DNA of 64,000 nucleotides, taken from NCBI GenBank assembly GCA_041920215.1, contig JAYRSJ010000007.1, positions 1-64,000 on the forward strand, read 5' to 3'. The notes under the pieces are model-generated. The model was not told where the DNA came from. It worked only from the letters and a program-made list of their open reading frames with translations, and ran no database searches. Shown here piece by piece: positions 30,030 through 38,147 of the stretch (position 1 is its first letter; the number at the start of each line of letters is the position of its first letter). The translations under genes were made by a program, and so were the position numbers. This stretch comes from JAYRSJ01 sp041920215. GTDB lineage: Bacteria > Pseudomonadota > Gammaproteobacteria > Burkholderiales > Burkholderiaceae_C.

Positions 30030-31613
30030 ATGGCTGACCGCCCCCCTCGCAAGAGCCGCAGCGCCACGCAGGACACACGCATGGCACCGGCCTTGATTCC
30101 AGGCGGCGACAGCTATCTGCAACGAATCCTGAATGCCAAGGTCTACGACGTGGCAGTCGAGACGCCGCTTGATGCCGCGCCCCGGCTGTCCAAGCGTCTG
30201 GGCAGCAAGGTGCTGCTCAAGCGCGAGGACAACCAGCCGGTCTTCAGCTTCAAGCTGCGCGGCGCCTATAACAAGATGGCCCATCTGAGCCCGGAGGCAC
30301 GCGCCAAGGGCGTGATCTGCGCCTCCGCCGGCAACCATGCCCAGGGCGTCGCGCTGTCGGCCAAGAAGCTGGGCTGCCGCGCCGTCATCGTGATGCCGGT
30401 CACCACCCCGCGGGTCAAGATCGACGCGGTGCTGGCCATGGGCGGCGAGGTCGTGCTGCATGGCGACAGCTTCACCGACGCCTATGGGCACGCGCTGGAG
30501 CTTGAGAAGGCCCAGGGACTGACTTTTGTCCACCCCTTCGACGATCCGGATGTGATCGCGGGCCAGGGCACGATCGCGATGGAATTGCTGCAGCAGCACC
30601 AGGGGCCGCTGGACGCGGTCTTTGTCGCCATCGGCGGTGGCGGCCTGATCTCCGGCGTCGCCGCCTATCTGAAGGCCTTGCGCCCCGAGATCAAGGTGAT
30701 CGGCGTGCAGACCCGCGACTCCGACGCCATGGTGCGTTCGGTCAAGGCCGGCAAGCGGGTGCAGCTCAGCGATGTGGGCCTGTTCTCCGACGGCACGGCG
30801 GTCAAGCTGGTGGGGGAGGAAACCTTCCGCATCACCCGTGCCCTAGTCGACGACTATGTGCTGGTCGACACCGACGAAGTCTGCGCCGCCATCAAGGACA
30901 TTTTCGAGGACACCCGCTCCATCATGGAGCCGGCTGGCGCCCTGGGCGTGGCGGCCATCAAGCAGTATGTGGCCAAGACCGGCATCAAGGGCCAGACCCT
31001 GGTCGCGATCACTTGCGGCGCCAATATGAACTTCGACCGCCTGCGCTTCGTCGCCGAGCGGGCCGAGGTCGGCGAGCAGCGCGAGGCCTTGTTCGCCGTC
31101 ACCATCCCCGAGGAGCGGGGCAGCTTCAAGCGTTTTTGCGAGCTGCTGGGCCCGCGCAGCGTCACCGAATTCAACTACCGCATCTCGGATCGGAACGAGG
31201 CCCATGTCTTCGTCGGCGTCGCCATACAAAAGCGCGAGGAGGCCGACAAGCTGACGCGCAGCCTGGTGCGCCAGGGCTTTCCGACGGTGGATCTCAGCGA
31301 CAACGAGCTGGCCAAGCAGCATGTGCGCCATATGGTGGGCGGCCGCAGCGAACTGGCCAAGAACGAGCGCCTCTACCGCTTCATCTTTCCCGAGCGGCCC
31401 GGCGCCCTGATGCGCTTTCTGTCCAGCATGCATCCCAACTGGAACATCAGCCTGTTCCACTACCGCAACCAGGGCGCCGACTATGGCCGCATCCTGGTGG
31501 GCATACAGGTGCCGCGTGGTGACAGCGCGGCGCTGCGCGAGTTCCTCGACTCGCTGAACTACCCCTACGAGGACGAGAGCAACAACCCGGTCTACCGCCT
31601 GTTCCTGCGCTGA
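30030..31613 (+). CDS. ilvA: Threonine ammonia-lyase, biosynthetic
   Basis: PLP-dependent threonine deaminase making 2-oxobutanoate for isoleucine synthesis, 527 aa. The PLP lysine lies in FSFKLRGAYNKM, and SAGNHAQGVALSAKKLG and the glycine loop GGGGLISGVA are typical. The C-terminal third has two ACT-like regulatory domains (beginning REALFAVTIPEERGSFKRF and NERLYRFIFPERPGALMRF), the long isoleucine-feedback form. The start is set by AGGAG 7 nt upstream of the ATG. TATGAT at 29989-29994 could be its own -10 box, downstream of the terminator of the RNA candidate. Confidence 0.96.
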   Translation: MADRPPRKSRSATQDTRMAPALIPGGDSYLQRILNAKVYDVAVETPLDAAPRLSKRLGSKVLLKREDNQPVFSFKLRGAYNKMAHLSPEARAKGVICASAGNHAQGVALSAKKLGCRAVIVMPVTTPRVKIDAVLAMGGEVVLHGDSFTDAYGHALELEKAQGLTFVHPFDDPDVIAGQGTIAMELLQQHQGPLDAVFVAIGGGGLISGVAAYLKALRPEIKVIGVQTRDSDAMVRSVKAGKRVQLSDVGLFSDGTAVKLVGEETFRITRALVDDYVLVDTDEVCAAIKDIFEDTRSIMEPAGALGVAAIKQYVAKTGIKGQTLVAITCGANMNFDRLRFVAERAEVGEQREALFAVTIPEERGSFKRFCELLGPRSVTEFNYRISDRNEAHVFVGVAIQKREEADKLTRSLVRQGFPTVDLSDNELAKQHVRHMVGGRSELAKNERLYRFIFPERPGALMRFLSSMHPNWNISLFHYRNQGADYGRILVGIQVPRGDSAALREFLDSLNYPYEDESNNPVYRLFLR

Positions 31614-31690
31614 TCGCGCGGCCGGGCTTGTGCCGATACCCGGCGGCGCACACTGGGTGAGAATGCGAGCCTGAGCTTGTCGCCCCTCTC

Positions 31691-32779
31691 ATGCCCGTCC
31701 ATCAATCGCTGATCAGCCCCACGGCCAATGCCGAACTCGAGCGCGCGCTGCGCGAGCGCATCGACCGCCGGGCCGCGGTGAGCGGCAGCCTGGGCGAGCT
31801 GGAGCCGCTGGCGGTGCGGCTGGGCCTGGTGCAGAACAGCCTCACCCCACGCTTCCGCGAGCCCACGCTCGCCTTGTTCGCCGCCGACCACGGGCTGGCC
31901 GTCGAGGGCATCAGCCTGCTGCACGGGCGCAGCACCCGCGAGCAGGCCCTGCTGGCCCTGCAGCACCGCCTGCCCGTCGCGGTGTTCGCCCGCATCCATG
32001 GCCTGGACATGACGGTGATCGACTGCGGCATCGCCGAGCCGCTGGCCCCCCACCCCAAGCTGCTGGCGCGCAAGATCGCCCATGGCACCCGCAATGCCCG
32101 CCTGGGCGTCGCGATGAGCATGGAGCAGGCCCATGCCGGCGTGCGCGTGGGCATGGAGATCGCCGATAAGTTCCATGGCAATGCCCTGGCCTGTGCCGCC
32201 CTCGGGCAGGGCTCGCATGAGAGCGCCGCCATGCTGATGTCCAGCCTCAGCAGCGTGCCGGTACGCGAGTTCATCGTCTCCGGACCCGATATGCGTCAAG
32301 ACGAGCTGGGCCGGCTGCTGAAGATTCTGCAGACGGCCCAGGCCCGCCATCGCGATGCCGTGGAGCCCATGGATGTGCTGGCTGCCATGGGCGGCTTCGA
32401 GCTGGCGGTGATGGTGGGCGCGATGCTGGTCGCCGCCAGCAAGCGCAGCCTGATCATCATCGACGGTGTGGCCGCCTGCGCAGCGCTGAAGCTCGCCTCG
32501 ATGATCGCCGCGCCGGTCACCGACTATGCGGTCTTCTGCCGCAGCCATGCTCACCGCGGCCTGGACGAGGCCATGGCCCTGTTCCACGCCTCGGCGCTGC
32601 TGGAGCTGGGCATGGACGGTGCCGATGGCACCGGCGCCGCGCTGGCCTGGCCGCTGATACGCAGCGCCGCCGCCCTGCTGAGCGATTTGCACGAGGTCAG
32701 CGACAAGCCCTCGCTGGAGCACAGCAGTGCCCTCCCCGTACTAACCCAGCAGCTGAGTGGCTACCAATCGGCAGGCTGA
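31691..32779 (+). CDS. CobT-family phosphoribosyltransferase-like protein, divergent
   Basis: A 362-aa protein with the fold of nicotinate-nucleotide:dimethylbenzimidazole phosphoribosyltransferase (lower-ligand activation in cobalamin assembly). Family resemblances are GSLGELEPLAVRLG, LFAADHGLAVEGIS, DVLAAMGGFELAVMVGAML and DGADGTGAALAWPL. Several signature positions differ from the CobT sequences I know. The KPPGSLG motif is AVSGSLG, GELGMANTT is replaced by GQGSHESAAM, and the catalytic Glu of the GEGSGA motif is Asp312. No other cobalamin gene is nearby. It may be an altered-specificity CobT or a paralogue with another role, so I give no symbol. Confidence 0.75.
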   Translation: MPVHQSLISPTANAELERALRERIDRRAAVSGSLGELEPLAVRLGLVQNSLTPRFREPTLALFAADHGLAVEGISLLHGRSTREQALLALQHRLPVAVFARIHGLDMTVIDCGIAEPLAPHPKLLARKIAHGTRNARLGVAMSMEQAHAGVRVGMEIADKFHGNALACAALGQGSHESAAMLMSSLSSVPVREFIVSGPDMRQDELGRLLKILQTAQARHRDAVEPMDVLAAMGGFELAVMVGAMLVAASKRSLIIIDGVAACAALKLASMIAAPVTDYAVFCRSHAHRGLDEAMALFHASALLELGMDGADGTGAALAWPLIRSAAALLSDLHEVSDKPSLEHSSALPVLTQQLSGYQSAG

Positions 32780-32805
32780 ACTCGGTAGGCTGAAGCGCCT
32801 GCCCG

Positions 32806-33366
32806 CTACTGCTGCGGCAGTTCACGTGGTGGGGGCGGCGCCGATTCGGCCTGCGGCTCGACCCTCTGCGGCGCTGCTTCCGAGGGCTGGCCCGGCAAGG
32901 GTTGGGCCACCACCGGCGGCAGCGCGCCGGTGGCCGCCGCGGCCGGCGGCTCCAGCCGCAGCGTCAGGCTGACCACGCCAGCGGCGCCCAGCGAGGCAGA
33001 GCGGGCGTCCAGCGCCAGCAGCTGCAGCTGGCCATCCACCGCGCCGCCCACGCGCACCGCCCGCGCGGGCGCGTTGTCGATCGCGATCACCGCCAGGCCC
33101 TCGCCCTGATGTCGGTCCGAACCCGGCTTGGGTGCCACCAGACCGACCAGGCGGTAGCGGCTCTGCACCACCGGCGCCGCCTCGACCGCGGCCTCGGCCG
33201 TCGTGCCCAGCAGTCGCGTCAGGTCGGCCAGCGGCGCCGTGCCGGCGCCCACCGCCACCGTGTGGGCGGGCGCGGGCAGCGGTCTGTCCAGCAGCAGCTG
33301 CAGCCAGTAGACACTGACAAAGGCCAGCAGGCCCCAGACGAAAAAGCCGAGCGTTCGAGCAAGCAT
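32806..33366 (-). CDS. gspC: Type II secretion system protein C
   Basis: Inner-membrane T2SS component that contacts the GspD secretin through its periplasmic HR domain; 186 aa. There is one N-terminal membrane helix (LGFFVWGLLAFVSVYWLQLLL). The HR domain follows (RYRLVGLVAPKPGSDRHQGEGLAVIAIDNAPARAVRVGG, residues about 70-110) and then a Pro/Gln-rich tail. No PDZ domain is present, so it is the short form. It is divergent from gspG, with start codons 53 bp apart, and converges on the CobT-like gene. Confidence 0.85.
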   Translation of the reverse strand: MLARTLGFFVWGLLAFVSVYWLQLLLDRPLPAPAHTVAVGAGTAPLADLTRLLGTTAEAAVEAAPVVQSRYRLVGLVAPKPGSDRHQGEGLAVIAIDNAPARAVRVGGAVDGQLQLLALDARSASLGAAGVVSLTLRLEPPAAAATGALPPVVAQPLPGQPSEAAPQRVEPQAESAPPPPRELPQQ

Positions 33367-33375
33367 GGCGACGAT

Positions 33376-33381
33376 TATGAT
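33376..33381 (+). promoter_or_regulatory. Candidate -10 box for gspG operon
   Basis: TATGAT (5/6) lies 10 bp past the divergent gspC start codon and 38 bp before the gspG ATG, so the two transcription units must share control sequence. The -35 (TTCGAG at about 33354) is poor. Confidence 0.35.
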
Positions 33382-33418
33382 TCAGGCCACCCGAGACTCC
33401 GAACGACAGGATTCCTGC

Positions 33419-33856
33419 ATGCGAACCCCGATGCGAAGCCCGCGCCAGCTGCGGCGCGGCTTTACCCTGATCGAGCTGCTGGTGGTGCTGGTCATCATCG
33501 GCGTGCTGGCCGCACTGGTGGTGCCCAATGTGCTGGACCGCGCCGACGATGCCCGTGTGACCGCCGCACGCACCGATGTCAACAATCTGATGCAGGCGCT
33601 CAAGCTCTACAAGCTGGACAACCAGCGCTTCCCCAGTGCCGAGCAAGGCCTGGAGTCGCTGGTGCGCAAGCCCAGCAGCGGCCCGGCGCCGCTGAACTGG
33701 AAACCTTATGTGGAGAAGCTGCCCAACGACCCCTGGGGCCGGCCCTACCAGTACGCCAACCCGGGCGTGAAGGGCGAGATCGACGTCTACAGTTTCGGTG
33801 CCGATGGCCGGGCCGGCGGCGAGGGCAACGATGCCGATATCGGCTCATGGCAGTAG
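33419..33856 (+). CDS. gspG: Type II secretion system major pseudopilin G
   Basis: Major pseudopilin, 145 aa. A short basic leader ends with the prepilin-peptidase site RRG|FTLIELLVVLVIIGVLAALVVPNV. The remaining chain has the GspG pattern NNLMQALKLYKLDNQRFPSAEQGLESLV, NDPWGRPYQYANPG and YSFGADGRAGGEGNDADIG (calcium-site loop and C-terminal motif). I chose the ATG at 33419, with AGGA upstream; the ORF continues upstream to 33365 inside the gspC start region. Confidence 0.96.
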   Translation: MRTPMRSPRQLRRGFTLIELLVVLVIIGVLAALVVPNVLDRADDARVTAARTDVNNLMQALKLYKLDNQRFPSAEQGLESLVRKPSSGPAPLNWKPYVEKLPNDPWGRPYQYANPGVKGEIDVYSFGADGRAGGEGNDADIGSWQ

Positions 33857-34316
33857 GCCTTCCGGCCCACGGCCCACACCCAAGCCGGCTGGCTTCACGC
33901 TGATCGAGTTGCTGGTGGTGATGGCGATGCTGGCCATCGCCACCGCCACCATCAGTCTGGCCCTGCGCGACCCCAGTGCGGCCCAGCTGGAGCGCGAGGC
34001 CGAGCGCCTCACCGCGCTGTTCGAGACCGCCCGCGCCGAAGCCAGGGCGGCCAGCCTGCCGGTGTTCTGGGCCCCGCTGGCTGACAGCTCGGGCGACCAT
34101 TTCCGTTTCCACGGCCTGCCCGAGCCGCTGCAGCTGCCGCGGCGCTGGCTGGGCACGCCGGTAGCCGTCGAGATCCTGGGTGCCCGCGCGATCACGCTGG
34201 GGCCCGAGCCCCTGATCGGCGCCCAGCGCCTGCGCCTGCGCCTGGGCGAGCAGCGCCTGCTGCTGGGCACCGACGGGCTGAGCCCCTTCGCGCCCATCGC
34301 CGAGCCCAGCTCATGA
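33831..34316 (+). CDS. gspH: Type II secretion system minor pseudopilin H
   Basis: Minor pseudopilin, 161 aa, with a Pro/Ser-rich leader and cleavage site KPAG|FTLIELLVVMAMLAIATATISLAL. A GspH-type beta domain follows (AERLTALFETARAEARAASLPVFW). The start at ATG 33831 overlaps the end of gspG by 26 bp and has GAGG 6 nt upstream; an ATG at 33798 is also in frame. Confidence 0.9.
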   Translation: MPISAHGSRPSGPRPTPKPAGFTLIELLVVMAMLAIATATISLALRDPSAAQLEREAERLTALFETARAEARAASLPVFWAPLADSSGDHFRFHGLPEPLQLPRRWLGTPVAVEILGARAITLGPEPLIGAQRLRLRLGEQRLLLGTDGLSPFAPIAEPSS

Positions 34317-34678
34317 TGCGCAGCGCCGCGCGTGGCTTCACCCTGATCGAGGTCCTGGTCGCGCTGACCATCGTCGCGATCACGCTGGGCGCCGGCATCA
34401 AGGCCGGCAGCGCGCTGGCCGCCAATGCCGAGCGCCTGGCCGAAGTCAGCGCCGCCCAGTGGTGTGCCGAGAACCAGCTCACCGAGCTGCGCCTGAACCA
34501 GCAGTTTCTCGGTGTCGGCGACAGCGAGTTCAGCTGCCAGCAGCTGGGCCGCAGCTATGCCGGCCGCCTGATCGTGCGCCCCACCCCCAATCCCAGCTTC
34601 CGCCGCGTCGACGCCCAGATCAGCAACGATCAGGGCCTGCCGCTGCTGAGCCTGTCGACCATCATGGGGCGCTACTGA
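34313..34678 (+). CDS. gspI: Type II secretion system minor pseudopilin I
   Basis: Minor pseudopilin, 121 aa, with leader MMRSAARG|FTLIEVLVALTIVAITLGAG. The GspI-typical WCAENQLTELRL and GRSYAGRLIVRPTPNPSFRRVDAQI follow. Its ATG overlaps the gspH stop (ATGA) and its stop overlaps the gspJ start (TGATG). Confidence 0.92.
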   Translation: MMRSAARGFTLIEVLVALTIVAITLGAGIKAGSALAANAERLAEVSAAQWCAENQLTELRLNQQFLGVGDSEFSCQQLGRSYAGRLIVRPTPNPSFRRVDAQISNDQGLPLLSLSTIMGRY

Positions 34679-35328
34679 TGGCGCACCGACTGCGCGGCTT
34701 CACCCTGGTCGAAGTGCTGGTCGCGCTGAGCATCATGGCGGTGATGGCGCTGATCGGCTGGCGCGGCATCGACAGCATGCTGCGCGCCCGCGAGATCAGC
34801 CAGGCCAGCCTAGCGCGCAGCGAGCGCCTGCAGACGGTGCTGGCCCAATGGGAACAAGACCTGCGCGCGCTGCAGGACAGCAGCGATCTGGAGCCGATTC
34901 GCTTCGACGGCGCCAGCCTGCTGCTGACCCGTCAGCGCGAGGACGGCATGCTGGTGGTGCGCTGGAGCGTCCGCAATCAGCGCCTCTACCGCTGGGAGTC
35001 GGCGGTCCAGACCAGCCGCGCCGGCCTGGGCGAGGCCTATCAGCGCAGCCAGCAAGCCTTGGCCCAGGAGCAGGACCAGCTGGTCGCGCTGGAAGGCGTC
35101 AGCGCCTGGCAGATGTTCTTCTACCGCGGCAATGCCTGGAGCAATGCCCAGTCCAGCGGCGATGTGCAGGACGGCGCCAAGCCGCCGCCAGCCGCCGGCG
35201 GCGATCCACCCAAGCCGAACCCGCGCGCGCCCTTGCCCAGCGGCGTGCGCATGGTGCTGGAGTTCCGTGAGGACAGCGGCTTTGGCGGGCCGCTGACCCG
35301 CCAGCTGGAACTGGGGCTGCAGTCGTGA
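34678..35328 (+). CDS. gspJ: Type II secretion system minor pseudopilin J
   Basis: Minor pseudopilin, 216 aa, with leader MAHRLRG|FTLVEVLVALSIMAVMALIGWRG, then the GspJ pattern LARSERLQTVLAQWEQDLRAL and LVVRWSVRNQRLYRWES. A Pro/Gly/Ala-rich insertion (AKPPPAAGGDPPKPNPRAP) interrupts the last third of the domain. Translationally coupled on both sides (TGATG, GTGA). Confidence 0.93.
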   Translation: MAHRLRGFTLVEVLVALSIMAVMALIGWRGIDSMLRAREISQASLARSERLQTVLAQWEQDLRALQDSSDLEPIRFDGASLLLTRQREDGMLVVRWSVRNQRLYRWESAVQTSRAGLGEAYQRSQQALAQEQDQLVALEGVSAWQMFFYRGNAWSNAQSSGDVQDGAKPPPAAGGDPPKPNPRAPLPSGVRMVLEFREDSGFGGPLTRQLELGLQS

Positions 35329-36287
35329 GGCTGCAGCGCCCCGGCCAGGGCGGCGCAGCGCTGCTGACCGCCCTGCTGATCGTCGTGCTGGTCAGCAGCC
35401 TGGCCTCGGCCATGGTCTGGCGCCAGTACCGGGCAGTGCAGATCGAGGCGGCCGACCGGGCCCGCGCCCAGTCGGCCTGGATTCTGCAGGGCGCGCTCGA
35501 CTGGGCGCGGCTGATCCTGCGCGAGGATGCGCGCAGCAAAGCCAGAGAGCCCGTCGACCATCTGGGTGAGGTCTGGGCAGTGCCGCTGGCCGAGGCCCGG
35601 CTATCGACCTTTCTGGCCGCCGAGCGCGGCCAGGGCGGCGGTGACGCCGGCGACGGGCCCGAGGCCTTTCTGTCGGGCAGCATCGAGGACGCGCAGTCGC
35701 GCTACAACCTGCGCCATCTGCTGGCCGGCGACGAGGTGCCCCCACTGGAGCTGCGCACACTGCAGCGTCTCTGCGAAGGCGCCGGCCTGCCCAGCGACAC
35801 GGCCATCACGCTGGCCCGCCAGCTGCGCGCCGCCCACGCCAGCGACAGCACCGACAGCCCGCAGACCCCGCTGCGGCCCGGCCGGGTCGAGCAACTGGTC
35901 TGGCTGGGCCTTTCCCGCGACACGGTACAGCGCCTGTTACCTCTGGTGACCTTGTTGCCGGTGCCGACGCCGGTCAACCTCAACACCGCGCCGCGCGAGG
36001 TGATCGCCGCGCTGTTCGACGGCATGGACCTGGCGGCTGCCGAGCGTCTGGTCAAGGGACGCCAGAGCGCGCCGCTGAAGGACATCAACGAAACCAAGGC
36101 CTTCCTGCCCGAGGGGGTCGAGATCAGCGCCCAGCGTGCCGCGGTGCAATCGGATTTCTTCGAGGTCACCGGCCGTCTGCGCCTGGATGACCGCCTGCAG
36201 GAGCAGCGCTCCCTGGTGCAGCGCCGCGGCCTGGAGGTGCTGGTGCTGCAGCGCCGCCAGCTGCAGCGCCTGCTGCAAACCCCCTGA
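35325..36287 (+). CDS. gspK: Type II secretion system minor pseudopilin K
   Basis: Large minor pseudopilin that caps the pseudopilus tip, 320 aa. The N-terminus GQGGAALLTALLIVVLVSSLASAMVW lacks the FTLIE sequence, as usual for GspK. It continues with the SIEDAQSRYNLRHLL motif and the helix-hairpin-helix-like VPTPVNLNTAPREVIAALF. The start is GTG (35325) overlapping the gspJ stop as GTGA. Confidence 0.93.
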   Translation: MRLQRPGQGGAALLTALLIVVLVSSLASAMVWRQYRAVQIEAADRARAQSAWILQGALDWARLILREDARSKAREPVDHLGEVWAVPLAEARLSTFLAAERGQGGGDAGDGPEAFLSGSIEDAQSRYNLRHLLAGDEVPPLELRTLQRLCEGAGLPSDTAITLARQLRAAHASDSTDSPQTPLRPGRVEQLVWLGLSRDTVQRLLPLVTLLPVPTPVNLNTAPREVIAALFDGMDLAAAERLVKGRQSAPLKDINETKAFLPEGVEISAQRAAVQSDFFEVTGRLRLDDRLQEQRSLVQRRGLEVLVLQRRQLQRLLQTP

Positions 36288-36322
36288 GAACCGCTCACGC
36301 CAGCTCCTAGAATGCGCCCGCA

Positions 36323-37591
36323 ATGACCACCCTGCTCCTGCTTCTGCCCCCGCGCGCGCGGCTGCGCGCCCAGGGCCGCGACACCGGCGGCGCCGACGCC
36401 TCGCCGCGCAGCGAACCAGCGCGCGAGTTCGACTATCTGCTCAGCGCCGACGGCCAGCAGGTCAGCGCCCAGGGCCGGGCCAGCGCCGCGGCGTTGCCGC
36501 GGGCCGACCATGTGGTCGCCCTGGTGGCCGAGGCCGATCTCAGCTGGCACCGGGTGCAGCTGCCGCGCGCCGGCCGCAACAAGCTGCGGGCCGCGCTGGC
36601 CGGGCTGATGGAGGAGGCCCTGCTGGACGAAGCCGAGACCCTGCACTTCGCGATCGAACCCGATGCCGCGCCCGGCGAGCAGGCCTGGGTGGCGGTGGTG
36701 CAGCGGCGCTGGCTGCAGACCCTGCTGGCCCCGCTGGAGCAGGCCCATCTGGTGATCGACCGCCTGCTGCCGCTGAGCTGGCCCGATGCCCGGGCGCGCG
36801 GCCATTTTGAGGCGCAGACCGACAGCGCGGGCGCGGGCGATGGCCCCGAGAGCCCGGTGCTGCTGAGCTGGAGCCACGGCGAGGGGGCGGCCCGCCTGCC
36901 CCTGGCCGGCAGCCTCGCCCGCGATCTGTTTCCGCCCTCGCTGGTGCAGGCCGCCCGCTGGACCGGCAGCCCTGCCGTCATCAGCCAGGCCGAGCGCTGG
37001 CTGGGCACCGCGGTGGCGCCGCTGGGTGCAGCCGAGCGCGCGCTGGAAGCCTTGCGCAGCCCCTGGGAGCTGCGCCAGTTCGAGCTGGCCCCGCGCACCC
37101 GCGGGCTGCAGGCGTTGCGCCAGCTCTGGCGCGGTCTGCTGGGTCGCAGCTGGCAGCCGGTGCGCTGGGGCGTGGCGGCCCTGCTGCTGGTGCAGCTGCT
37201 GGGCCTGAATCTGTGGGCCTGGCAGCAGCGCCGTGCCGTCGACGAACGCCGCGCGGCGCTGGAATCGACCTTGCGCAGCACCTTTCCCCAGGTGCGCGCG
37301 GTGCTGGACGCGCCGGTGCAGATGCAGCGCGAGATCGAGCTGCTGCGCGCCAGCGCGGGCCGGGCCGGCGATCAGGATTTCGAGACCCTGCTGGCCGCCG
37401 CGGCCAGCGCCTGGCCGGCCGAGCGCGGCCCAATCGACAGCTTCAGCTTCGAGACCGGGCGCCTGGTGATCGCCGCCACCGGCTGGAGCGAGCCCCAGAT
37501 CGAGCAGTTCCGTCAGGCCCTGGATGCCGAGGGCTGGCGTCTGGACAGCAGCGGCGGCCGGCTGAGCCTGAGCCGCGCCAGCAGCCAGTAA
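36323..37591 (+). CDS. gspL: Type II secretion system protein L
   Basis: Inner-membrane platform protein linking the GspE ATPase to GspM; 422 aa. The cytoplasmic actin-like part is diverged (LVAEADLSWHRVQLPRAGRNKLRAALAGLMEEALLDEAETLHF spans about residues 68-110). It is followed by one membrane helix (WGVAALLLVQLLGLNLWAW) and a periplasmic ferredoxin-like domain. This is the only gap of note in the operon (35 bp after gspK); TAGAAT at 36308-36313 could be an internal -10 box 9 nt before the ATG. Confidence 0.9.
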   Translation: MTTLLLLLPPRARLRAQGRDTGGADASPRSEPAREFDYLLSADGQQVSAQGRASAAALPRADHVVALVAEADLSWHRVQLPRAGRNKLRAALAGLMEEALLDEAETLHFAIEPDAAPGEQAWVAVVQRRWLQTLLAPLEQAHLVIDRLLPLSWPDARARGHFEAQTDSAGAGDGPESPVLLSWSHGEGAARLPLAGSLARDLFPPSLVQAARWTGSPAVISQAERWLGTAVAPLGAAERALEALRSPWELRQFELAPRTRGLQALRQLWRGLLGRSWQPVRWGVAALLLVQLLGLNLWAWQQRRAVDERRAALESTLRSTFPQVRAVLDAPVQMQREIELLRASAGRAGDQDFETLLAAAASAWPAERGPIDSFSFETGRLVIAATGWSEPQIEQFRQALDAEGWRLDSSGGRLSLSRASSQ

Positions 37592-37610
37592 GCCCTCCGA
37601 ACGAGCCGAC

Positions 37611-38147
37611 ATGAGCAAAACCCCGTACGCAAACAGCGCCGAAGGCGCACCGGCCGAGCGCTGGCACGCGCTGCGCGAGGCCGCCGGCACCTTCTGGCGC
37701 CAGCTCGGCGAGCGCGAGCGCCTGGCCCTGAGCCTGGGCGCCGTGGCCCTGGGCCTGCTGCTGCTGTGGAGCATCGCGATCCAGCCGGCCCTGCGCACGC
37801 TGCGCCAGACGCCGCCACAGCTGGCCGCGCTGGAGACCCAGCTGCAGCTGATGCAGCGCCTGGCGCTGGAGGCCCGCGAGCTGCGGGCGCTGCCCGCCGT
37901 GCCCGCTACCCAGGCCCAGGAGGCCCTGCGTGCCGCCAGCAGCCATCTGGGTGCCGGTGCCCGGCTCAGCCTGGCCGGCGAGCGCGCCGTGCTGAGCCTC
38001 AGCCATGTGGCGGCCGAGCCGCTGCAGGCCTGGCTGGGCGAGGTGCGCAGCGCCGCCCGGGCCCGCCCGGTAGAGGTCAATCTGCAGCGCAGCCCGCAGG
38101 GCTATAGCGGCACCATCGTGCTGACGCTGGGAGTGAGCGCCCCATGA
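37611..38147 (+). CDS. gspM: Type II secretion system protein M
   Basis: Inner-membrane GspL partner, 178 aa. An amphipathic cytoplasmic segment (FWRQLGERERLALSLGAVALGLLLLW) contains the single membrane helix. A coiled coil (TPPQLAALETQLQLMQRLALEARELRAL) and a small periplasmic domain ending YSGTIVLTLG follow. It overlaps gspN by 4 nt (ATGA). Confidence 0.88.
   Translation: MSKTPYANSAEGAPAERWHALREAAGTFWRQLGERERLALSLGAVALGLLLLWSIAIQPALRTLRQTPPQLAALETQLQLMQRLALEARELRALPAVPATQAQEALRAASSHLGAGARLSLAGERAVLSLSHVAAEPLQAWLGEVRSAARARPVEVNLQRSPQGYSGTIVLTLGVSAP

Noticed and set aside
32769..32794. Direct repeats CGGCAGGCTGAA and CGGTAGGCTGAA at the end of the CobT-like gene
   Set aside because: Only 12 bp with a mismatch, next to a stop codon; compatible with a small local duplication and no sign of a mobile element.
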